DNA from: a virus
Virus record (IMG/VR): IMGVR_UViG_3300034407_000338
Coordinates: 1-21,058 of that record
Length of the DNA stretch: 21,058 bases
Direction: 5' to 3' (one strand)
The position numbers and the translations under genes were made by a program. The notes under the pieces are model-generated. The model saw only the letters and a program-made list of their open reading frames with translations. It ran no database searches and was not told where the DNA came from. Within the stretch, counting starts at the first letter, position 1. Each line of letters starts with the position of its first letter. Shown here piece by piece: positions 1-6,301 of this stretch.

Positions 1-4
1 ATGG

Positions 5-712
5 ATGATAAAAGAATTGTTTGATAAAAAACTATTAAAATCAAAAAACAAAGCTAAGAAATGGAGAATTAAAAACAAAGAAAATAGACTATCTTATATG
101 AAAGAATACAGAGAGAAACATAAAGAGCGTATTCTTAAACAACAGAGAAAATATAAGATTAAAAACAAAGAGAAATGTAATGAGAAAAGAAAAGAATGGA
201 GTTGTAAAAACAGATTAATAAAGAACGCAAAAAATAGAATTTATATGCAGTCTTATACCAAAACAGATAAAGCTATAGAACTCCGTAAAGAAAGAATAAA
301 AAGATACGAACAAAACATTTCATTTAAATTAAAAAAAAATCTATCAGGACGAGTGAGGATGGCTTTAATTCAAGGTCAAATAAGAAAAGAAACAAGCACA
401 AGTAAACTCTTAGGTTGTAACATAGATAACTTAAAAAAACATTTAGAATCTAAGTTTCAAGATGGAATGACTTGGGATAACATGGGTAGAGGTGGTTGGC
501 ATATTGATCACATCATTCCATGCTCATTCTTTGATCTAAGTAAATTAACTCACCAAAAGATTTGTTTTAACTGGGAAAATCTTCAGCCTTTATGGGAAAA
601 AGATAACTGCTCAAAAGGAAATAAATTACATTGGAGTATTTTGTTTACAATTCTAATTAATAACTACAGAACAACAACCAAAAATAAATCATGGACGAAG
701 ACAACGATATAG
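5..712 (+). CDS. HNH homing-type endonuclease
   Basis: This is a predicted free-standing HNH nuclease of 235 aa. The C-terminal half carries the core: a WHIDHIIPCS segment around residues 167-176 (the H-D-H of the first strand), then an N-W-E-N-L-Q-P-L-W segment and a K-x-N-C-S-K-G-N-K ending, the usual ββα-metal layout of phage HNH enzymes. The N-terminal ~100 residues are very Lys/Glu rich, with repeated K-x-K-E-K-x-x patterns that look like a helical DNA-binding arm. Such enzymes nick or cut DNA and spread as selfish genes in phage genomes; no intron is visible around it. Base composition is more A-rich than its neighbours, which fits recent acquisition. The start is uncertain: the ATG lies 4 nt from the window edge and the frame is open upstream, so the protein could be longer. 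Its 3' end overlaps the next gene by 22 nt. Confidence 0.85.
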   Translation: MIKELFDKKLLKSKNKAKKWRIKNKENRLSYMKEYREKHKERILKQQRKYKIKNKEKCNEKRKEWSCKNRLIKNAKNRIYMQSYTKTDKAIELRKERIKRYEQNISFKLKKNLSGRVRMALIQGQIRKETSTSKLLGCNIDNLKKHLESKFQDGMTWDNMGRGGWHIDHIIPCSFFDLSKLTHQKICFNWENLQPLWEKDNCSKGNKLHWSILFTILINNYRTTTKNKSWTKTTI

Positions 713-849
713 AACTAGAAGAACTCCGTTGGGAGTACAAGCAGGAAATAAGACGAGACATCAGTAGACACAGAGGACTCATTGACTTTGATATAGACTA
801 CGATGAGGAAGAATTTATAAAACAAACGGAGGACTGGGGAGATGAGTGA
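691..849 (+). CDS. Small acidic protein, unknown function
   Basis: This is a 52-aa ORF, starting at the first ATG after an in-frame stop (TAA 685-687), so the start is well bounded. The protein is strongly charged, with an acidic start (MDEDNDIELEELRW), a basic middle (KQEIRRDISRHR) and an acidic end. No Shine-Dalgarno is obvious; translation may depend on coupling with the upstream HNH gene, which it overlaps by 22 nt. Its own 3' end overlaps the next small gene by 8 nt (ATGAG arrangement), the tight packing expected of real phage genes. I do not recognise the family. Small acidic early proteins in T7-like phages often inhibit host enzymes, but nothing here shows that directly. Confidence 0.6.
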   Translation: MDEDNDIELEELRWEYKQEIRRDISRHRGLIDFDIDYDEEEFIKQTEDWGDE

Positions 850-973
850 GTTCTTAGGTTTTCAATCTTATCCGTTACCTTTTTGGTGTCCGTTTTGTGA
901 TGAGACATACGAAGAAGATGATGCAGTTTATCACGATCATTGTTGCGAGGAGGAAGAAGATAGTGACACATAA
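842..973 (+). CDS. Tiny zinc-finger-like protein (43 aa)
   Basis: This is a 43-aa ORF with a good Shine-Dalgarno (GGAGG at 828-832, 9 nt before the ATG). The protein has a compact C-P-F-C pair at residues 16-19 followed by H31-D-H33-C34-C35, so the ligand pattern C-x2-C-x11-H-x-H/C could bind one zinc ion in the manner of a C2H2 or treble-clef knuckle. The last ten residues are almost all acidic. It overlaps both neighbours: 8 nt with the upstream acidic gene and 11 nt with the downstream gene. Function is unknown; single zinc knuckles in phage early genes may bind nucleic acid or host proteins. The ligand spacing is what I see; metal binding is inferred. Confidence 0.6.
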   Translation: MSEFLGFQSYPLPFWCPFCDETYEEDDAVYHDHCCEEEEDSDT

Positions 974-1172
974 TTACGAGGACTTTGAATCGTACTTCTT
1001 TGCTGACTCTCGACAGTTCTCTTACGAAGTAGCTGAGAAGTTTGATCTCTTTTGGCAGAACAATGAGCTTGGCTATGATAAGAATGGTAAGTTAATCCGA
1101 ACGGACAGACCAAGGAAGAAACCAAAACATGAGTTTGACTTCACCAATAAGAACAAGAAAAAAAGAACATGA
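963..1172 (+). CDS. Small early protein, unknown, GTG start
   Basis: This is a 69-aa protein. I chose the GTG at 963 over the in-frame ATGs at 897 and further upstream because a strong AGGAGG lies at 948-953, 9 nt before it, and the earlier ATGs would bury the start deep in the preceding gene. The protein begins MTHNYEDFESYFF and ends in a very basic tail (R-P-R-K-K-P-K-H, then N-K-K-K-K-R-T), suggesting nucleic acid contact. Its stop overlaps the RNA polymerase start (ATGA at 1169-1172), so it is likely translationally coupled to the polymerase. Family not recognised; an aromatic, acidic N-terminal half and a Lys/Arg C-terminus are all that can be described. Confidence 0.6.
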   Translation: MTHNYEDFESYFFADSRQFSYEVAEKFDLFWQNNELGYDKNGKLIRTDRPRKKPKHEFDFTNKNKKKRT

Positions 1173-3547
1173 GTAGTGAACATTTAACTGCATCGATGGT
1201 TGAGCTTGGCAAGGCTAGGTACAGGAACGCTAAGAAGTTACGAACACAGAACCAGTTATCATCCGAGACACCTGCTTATATCAGACTAGCTGATCAGATG
1301 CACGAAGGTGTAGCTAATGTAATACAAAAGTTCTTTGATGATTGCTCACAAGTACACGCTCCTTGTCCTGTTTGGTTACCTTTAGTGTGGGAATTAGAAG
1401 CAGATGAAGTAGCTCTGTTAGCAATTAAAAGATCGTTTGATTTACTGGACGGTAACGACATGACCTTTGCTTATGTGTCCTTTGAACTAGCTAAGTCTAT
1501 AGAGGATGAAGTACGAGTCCGTTACTTTAAAGATTATGTGGACAAGAATACTTGGAAGCTATTACAAAGGGACAGGAAGAATGTCCGTAGTAGACAGCAG
1601 TATATATCTAAGTTCTGGGATAAAGAAAAGAACTTACATAGTAAAGGTAGGTACGAACGATTTACACTGTGGACTAAAACAAATAAAGCAAAGATTGGTG
1701 CTTGGTTGTTAGAGACTATAAGGATGCAAACAAACCTCTTTACTTTGAAGAGTACACTGACCAGGAGGGGATCAACAATTAAAAAGATAGCACCTAATCC
1801 ACAGCTACAGGAATGGGTTAGACAATTTGATGAGAACAGTGAGTCACTCCGTCCGTTTTGGTTGGCTACAACTGAAGAACCTTTGAGGTGGGAAAGTAAT
1901 TACGGAGGTGGGTACATGAGTGATGACTTACCTGTCCTACCAATAATGAAGAAAGCATTTGACTTACGGAACAGAGACTTGAGTAAGTTATATGAACCAC
2001 TTAACCGACTTCAAGAAGTACCGTATCGAATAAACAAGAAGGTACACGATATAATGTTATGGGCTTGGGAAGGGGATGTCTCTATCGGAGCGATGGAAAA
2101 GAGAGACCTGTTACCTGTCCTTGAACCTGTTGAGAATTTAAAACAAACAGACCCTGAAGCATTCACAGCGTGGAAAAGAGAAGCTAAGTATGTACATGAC
2201 TGGAACTTAGAGACTAGTGGTAGAAGGATGAGGTCACTACGGATCATGTATGTTGCAAAGTTATATAGTAAGATGGAGAAGTTTTACTTTCCTGTACAGG
2301 TGGACTACAGAGGTAGAGTGTATAGCGTACCATCCTTTGTCAGTCCTCAAAGCTGTGACCTTGGTAGGAGTTGCTTGGAGTTTTACCGAGGTGTAGCAAT
2401 TAAGTGTGAGGAAGATGCTAAGTGGTTAAAGATACACGGAGCGAATGTATGGGGGAGAAAGGGTACATTTGAGGATCGCATAGCTTGGGTGGAACAGAAC
2501 ACTAAAGAGATTGTAACGATAGCTGAAGACCCTAGAACATATAAGCTATGGCAAGACGCATCAGAGCCTTGGGCTTTCCTGGCTTTTTGTTTTGAGTACG
2601 CAGGATATAAGGAGAAGGGTTATGGATTTGTTACTCACCTACCTTGTAGGATGGATGCAAGTTGTAACGGTATTCAAATACTATCGCTGTTGTTAAAGGA
2701 CGAGGAGATAGGCAAGCTAACAAACTTAGTACCTGACCTACCACCACAAGATGTATATCAACACATCGCAGATCGAGTGAACGATAGCTTACACAAACAA
2801 AAGAGTAAGAATAGTTTGGCAGGTGACTGGTTAAAGTGGGGGATAGATAGAAGATACACGAAGAGAATAGTAATGACTAAACCTTTTGGTATGAATGGAT
2901 ACACTAGTACCTTTGAGTTGGAGAGTGTGTTTCTAAAAGAGGTAAAGAATGGTAGGAGTAATCCGTTCGGAAAGAGTGAGTACTTAGAAGCTTTACTTTA
3001 CCTGTCCACCATTGTTAACAAGCAAACTAATATTGTGTTAGAGAACCACATCAACTTTATGAAGTGGATCAAAGCAAAAGTTCTTACTTGTCCAGATACT
3101 TTAAAGTGGGAGACACCATTCGGAATTGAGATTCAACAACACATCTACGAGACCGTACAGATTGGATTGTTCTCTGTGTTAGGAATGGAAAAGACCACAC
3201 TTAACTATCGAAAGAACACAGATAAAGTTGATCCTAAAAGACAAGCTAAAGCAGTGGTTGCCAACTACATACACAGTATTGATGCAAGTGTCGTACATTT
3301 TTTAGCTTGCAAATCTGATTACGATATAACAACTATACATGACTGCTTTGCTACGCACAGTACACACGCACCGAAGATGCACAAAGATTTAAGAGAGATT
3401 TACCACGAGATATTTAATCAAGACCTCACAGGAAAGTTCAAGAGTGAGTTATTGAATCAATCAGGGAACACCGAAGTGACAGACAGCTTTGAACTTGGCA
3501 CATTAGATGTGTCGGCACTAAACGACTGCACTTATATGTTCTCTTAA
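1169..3547 (+). CDS. gp1: T7-like single-subunit RNA polymerase
   Basis: This is the phage DNA-directed RNA polymerase that transcribes the middle and late genes from phage promoters. At 792 aa it is shorter than the 883-aa T7 enzyme, mostly at the N-terminus. Landmarks: VDYRGRVYSVPSF at residues 378-390 (T7 WRGRVYAV region); motif A MDASCNGIQ with catalytic D496 (T7 D537); motif B RRYTKRIVMTKPFG with R561 and K565 (T7 R627, K631); motif C IHDCF with H724/D725 (T7 H811/D812). The position of T7 Tyr639 is F573, and the position of T7 His784 is K690 (within DPKRQAKAVVAN). Both are specificity positions, so the enzyme may be relaxed in sugar selection. It starts at an ATGA overlap with the preceding small gene. 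The cognate promoter could not be identified in the window. Confidence 0.97.
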   Translation: MSSEHLTASMVELGKARYRNAKKLRTQNQLSSETPAYIRLADQMHEGVANVIQKFFDDCSQVHAPCPVWLPLVWELEADEVALLAIKRSFDLLDGNDMTFAYVSFELAKSIEDEVRVRYFKDYVDKNTWKLLQRDRKNVRSRQQYISKFWDKEKNLHSKGRYERFTLWTKTNKAKIGAWLLETIRMQTNLFTLKSTLTRRGSTIKKIAPNPQLQEWVRQFDENSESLRPFWLATTEEPLRWESNYGGGYMSDDLPVLPIMKKAFDLRNRDLSKLYEPLNRLQEVPYRINKKVHDIMLWAWEGDVSIGAMEKRDLLPVLEPVENLKQTDPEAFTAWKREAKYVHDWNLETSGRRMRSLRIMYVAKLYSKMEKFYFPVQVDYRGRVYSVPSFVSPQSCDLGRSCLEFYRGVAIKCEEDAKWLKIHGANVWGRKGTFEDRIAWVEQNTKEIVTIAEDPRTYKLWQDASEPWAFLAFCFEYAGYKEKGYGFVTHLPCRMDASCNGIQILSLLLKDEEIGKLTNLVPDLPPQDVYQHIADRVNDSLHKQKSKNSLAGDWLKWGIDRRYTKRIVMTKPFGMNGYTSTFELESVFLKEVKNGRSNPFGKSEYLEALLYLSTIVNKQTNIVLENHINFMKWIKAKVLTCPDTLKWETPFGIEIQQHIYETVQIGLFSVLGMEKTTLNYRKNTDKVDPKRQAKAVVANYIHSIDASVVHFLACKSDYDITTIHDCFATHSTHAPKMHKDLREIYHEIFNQDLTGKFKSELLNQSGNTEVTDSFELGTLDVSALNDCTYMFS

Positions 3548-3576
3548 TTAACAAAACACATAGAAGGAGAGATAAG

Positions 3577-4215
3577 ATGGCGATTAAAGCTAGAACAAGA
3601 CACCCACAAACAGTGACACCAGTAGGTACAGCTAAGTATCCATATGTTAACACACCTAACACTAGGTTTAACGATGAAGGTGAGTACAGTTGTGATATAA
3701 TAATAACAAAGGAAGAAGCAGATGCTTTGAACCTACAATTCCAACCTTTATTCGATGCTGAATATCAAGCTAAGTTAGAGGAGTTAGGAAAGAAAAAGTT
3801 AAAACTATCTGATGCACCTGTGCGTGAAGATGATGAAGGTAACTGGGTAGTCAAAGCAAAACTAAAGAATGTACTTGCAGGTACTTATAAGAACGGTGAC
3901 CCAAGAGCTGCAAAGTCTATTGCTTTGTATGATTCACAAGGTAAACCTTTAAAGGATACATTGGTAAGAGGTGGATCAAAGGTAAAGTTAGCAGTGCGTC
4001 CAAGGTTTTGGTATGTCGCATCGACTGGGTTTGGCATGAGCCTTGATTTGTTAGCAGTCCAAGTTATCGAGTTAGGAGATGGTGGTCTCAGTGATAAAGC
4101 AGCTGAAAGCTTTGGGTTTACTGAAGTTGAAGGCGGCTATGTTAACGGAGGTGAATCACTCGAAAAAGCACTCGATGCCGAAGAAGAAGAAGACATCATT
4201 AAGGCAGACTTTTAG
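3577..4215 (+). CDS. gp2.5: ssDNA-binding protein (T7 gp2.5-like)
   Basis: This 212-aa protein matches the T7 gp2.5 single-stranded DNA-binding family in size, genome position and architecture. It has an N-terminal OB-fold-like region (MAIKARTRHPQTVTPVGTAK, then a Y-S-C-D-I-I-I-T strand), a Lys-rich middle, a P-R-F-W-Y-V-A segment followed by G-F-G-M-S-L-D-L-L-A-V-Q-V strands, and an acidic C-terminal tail (residues 200-212, DAEEEEDIIKADF) ending in phenylalanine. In T7 that acidic tail with terminal Phe contacts the polymerase and helicase and competes with ssDNA. A good ribosome site (GAAGGAGAG, about 3563-3571) precedes the ATG. It follows the RNA polymerase by 29 nt and overlaps the endonuclease start by 41 nt. 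Confidence rests on the tail, size and synteny more than on sequence identity. Confidence 0.9.
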   Translation: MAIKARTRHPQTVTPVGTAKYPYVNTPNTRFNDEGEYSCDIIITKEEADALNLQFQPLFDAEYQAKLEELGKKKLKLSDAPVREDDEGNWVVKAKLKNVLAGTYKNGDPRAAKSIALYDSQGKPLKDTLVRGGSKVKLAVRPRFWYVASTGFGMSLDLLAVQVIELGDGGLSDKAAESFGFTEVEGGYVNGGESLEKALDAEEEEDIIKADF

Positions 4216-4672
4216 GTCGGGCTTTGAAGAGAGAATAGCAAACCAACTTAAAAGGTGTGGGGTCTGCTACTCTTACGAGTCGTTAGTCATTGAGTACGAG
4301 AGACTTAGTACCTATACTCCTGACTTCATCTTACCTAATGGAATCATTATTGAAACCAAAGGTAGGTGGGTTACGGAGGACAGGTCTAAACATCTGTTAA
4401 TCAAACAACAACATCCTGATTTAGATATTAGGTTGTTATTTCAAAACGCATACAACAAGATTCGTAAGGGTAGCAAGACTACCTATGCCATGTGGTGTGA
4501 AAAGAAAGGAATATTATATGCACATAAACAAATACCAAAGTCATGGCTTTCACTAGAACGCATCAGCAGTGTGCAAAGTGTGGATCGAGTGACGCTCTTG
4601 CGGTCAACGATGACGGAAGCACAAAATGTTTCAGCTGTGATTCATACAGTCGAGGCAGACAACAAACTATGA
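4175..4672 (+). CDS. gp3: Endonuclease I, Holliday junction resolvase
   Basis: This is a T7 endonuclease I homologue that cleaves branched DNA and helps degrade host DNA and resolve replication intermediates. From the Met at 4175 it is 165 aa (T7: 149). Catalytic residues are all present: E18 in FRSGFEER (T7 E20), D50 in YTPDFILPNG (T7 D55), and E60 and K62 in IETKG (T7 E65, K67). KHLLIKQQHPDLDIR and YAMWCEKKGI also match the family. The start is inferred: 4175 gives MPKKKKTSLRQTF, close to the family N-terminus, but in-frame ATG 4139 and GTG 4151 are alternatives. It overlaps the SSB gene by 41 nt. The last ~42 residues, after K-S-W-L, look unlike the family and share DNA with the primase zinc domain. 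The stop (4670-4672) forms ATGA with an internal Met of the primase gene. Confidence 0.93.
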   Translation: MPKKKKTSLRQTFRSGFEERIANQLKRCGVCYSYESLVIEYERLSTYTPDFILPNGIIIETKGRWVTEDRSKHLLIKQQHPDLDIRLLFQNAYNKIRKGSKTTYAMWCEKKGILYAHKQIPKSWLSLERISSVQSVDRVTLLRSTMTEAQNVSAVIHTVEADNKL

Positions 4673-6120
4673 CAATACCTACAACTAATAACGACACCTC
4701 ATTTATCACAGGTAAAGCACAGGAGATAGCTAGGAGGAACTTAACTAAGGAGACTTGTCAGAAGTGGGGCTATCAGATTGGTACACACAACGGAGAACCA
4801 GTTCACATAGCTAACTACAAGAGTAGGAACGGAGCACTTGTCGCACAGAAACTACGATTCGCTAACAAAACTTTTTCAATCAAAGGAGAGCTGTATGGCT
4901 TATACGGACAGCACCTTTGGAGTAGTGGTGGAAGAAGAGTGGTAGTGTGTGAAGGTGAGATTGATGCACTATCTGTAAGCCAAGCATTCGGTAACAAGTG
5001 GGCTGTTGTATCTGTACCTAACGGAGCAGGTGGAGCAAAGAAGTATGTATCACAAGCTATCGATTGGTTGGAGTCCTTTGAGAAGGTAATCTTCTGCTTT
5101 GATAATGATGATCCAGGAAGAGATGGAGCAGCTAAATGTGCTGCACTATTGACACCAGGAAAAGCACACATTGCAGAGTTACCTCTTAAAGATGCTAACG
5201 ATATGTTAGTGGCAAAGCGTAGCGAGGAGTTGGTGACAGCTTTATGGCAAGCTAGAGAGTATAGACCTGATGGGATAGTAAGTGGTGAGGACATATGGCA
5301 AGCTGTTATAAAGGAGGACACCTCTGAATGTCAGCCCTATCCATATGCTTCACTAAACACTATGACACATGGACTGAGGAGAGGGGAGTTGGTGACACTT
5401 TGTGCTGGATCAGGGATAGGTAAGTCCTTGTTCTGTCGTGAAGTATGTCACCATCTCCTTGAACTTGGAGAGACAGTAGGTTATATAGCATTGGAAGAAT
5501 CAGTCAGACGAACTGCACTTGGTATCATGGGTATCCATCTTAACAAACCGTTACACCTTGAGAATGATTTGAAGGAGGAGGAGTTACGGAAAGCATTCGA
5601 TGAGACAATGGGTAACAAGAACTTCTATACCTATGACCACTTCGGAAGTACGGAGAGTGATAACCTGTTAAGTAAGATCAAGTACCTGTGCAAAGGATTA
5701 GGTTGTAAGTGGATATTCCTTGACCATCTATCTATTGTAGTTAGTGGTATCCAAGGTGATGATGAACGAAGGTTAATTGATAACACGATGACACAACTTA
5801 GAAGCTTAGTGGAAGAGACAGGATGTGGAATGGTGTTAGTGTCTCACCTTAGAAGACCACCGAATGGTGGAGGACATGAAGAGGGTGGAGTCACTAGGTT
5901 ATCAGACTTGAGAGGTAGTCATTCGATACCACAACTCAGTGATATGGTAATAGGATTGGAGAGAAATCAACAAAAAGAAAACAATAACGAAACAAAAGTA
6001 AGAGTCTTAAAGAATAGATTCTCAGGTGAGACTGGGCTTGCTACTACCTTGTTATATGATCAAGACAGTGGCAGGTACACGGAAGATGAGAATGTATTTA
6101 AAGATAAATCACCATTTTAA
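4543..6120 (+). CDS. gp4: Primase-helicase (T7 gp4-like)
   Basis: This is a bifunctional replicative primase and hexameric helicase, 525 aa (T7: 566). Domains in order: a Cys4 zinc-binding domain (C10, C13, C29, C32) for template recognition; a TOPRIM primase domain with the VVVCEGEIDAL motif (E137) and FDNDDPGRDG (D187, D189, D191-region); a RecA-like helicase with Walker A GSGIGKS (289-295), Walker B WIFLDHLS (D394), the SHLRRPP element, and an S-D-L-R-G-S-H-S-I-P-Q-L-S-D segment. The C-terminus N-R-F-S-G-E-T-G is typical of the DnaB/gp4 family. The gene starts inside the endonuclease gene (130-nt overlap). An internal ATG at 4669 (Met43), fused as ATGA with the endonuclease stop, could yield a short form lacking the zinc domain, as in T7 gp4B. 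Confidence 0.97.
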   Translation: MAFTRTHQQCAKCGSSDALAVNDDGSTKCFSCDSYSRGRQQTMTIPTTNNDTSFITGKAQEIARRNLTKETCQKWGYQIGTHNGEPVHIANYKSRNGALVAQKLRFANKTFSIKGELYGLYGQHLWSSGGRRVVVCEGEIDALSVSQAFGNKWAVVSVPNGAGGAKKYVSQAIDWLESFEKVIFCFDNDDPGRDGAAKCAALLTPGKAHIAELPLKDANDMLVAKRSEELVTALWQAREYRPDGIVSGEDIWQAVIKEDTSECQPYPYASLNTMTHGLRRGELVTLCAGSGIGKSLFCREVCHHLLELGETVGYIALEESVRRTALGIMGIHLNKPLHLENDLKEEELRKAFDETMGNKNFYTYDHFGSTESDNLLSKIKYLCKGLGCKWIFLDHLSIVVSGIQGDDERRLIDNTMTQLRSLVEETGCGMVLVSHLRRPPNGGGHEEGGVTRLSDLRGSHSIPQLSDMVIGLERNQQKENNNETKVRVLKNRFSGETGLATTLLYDQDSGRYTEDENVFKDKSPF

Positions 6121-6124
6121 AATT

Positions 6125-6301
6125 ATGTTAATAATAATTGAAGACCAAAAAGAAAACATACTCTGTGAGTTTATAATTAATTACGAAGAAGAACTAGCAC
6201 CTATAATATTAGCAGTTAAATCTTGCTTTATTAAAGAGTCTAACTTCACTCAAGAGACAGAGTATATACGCATACAACTAAAGGAGAAAACAACCAAATG
6301 A
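6125..6301 (+). CDS. Small protein between gp4 and gp5, unknown
   Basis: This is a 58-aa ORF occupying the gap between helicase and DNA polymerase. It starts at ATG 6125, 4 nt after the helicase stop; an open frame continues upstream inside the helicase gene, but a start there is unlikely. The stop forms an ATGA overlap with the polymerase start, so it is probably coupled to it. The protein opens with a hydrophobic/acidic segment (MLIIIEDQKENILCEF), has an EEELAPIILAV stretch and ends in a charged K-E-K-T-T-K tail. No ribosome site is clear. T7 has several small genes of unknown role (4.3-4.7) in this position; sequence similarity to them is not visible. Confidence 0.6.
   Translation: MLIIIEDQKENILCEFIINYEEELAPIILAVKSCFIKESNFTQETEYIRIQLKEKTTK

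Noticed and set aside
897-962. Longer N-terminus for the small early gene using ATG 897
   Set aside because: No ribosome site there, and the strong AGGAGG at 948-953 supports the GTG at 963.
4216-4543. Possible lysozyme/amidase (T7 gp3.5) between gp3 and gp4
   Set aside because: gp3 and gp4 overlap directly, so no space exists; no amidase or lysozyme motif is seen anywhere in the window.
4815-5321. 168-aa minus-strand ORF
   Set aside because: Shadow of the primase-helicase TOPRIM domain; low-complexity Ser/Leu composition typical of antisense reading.
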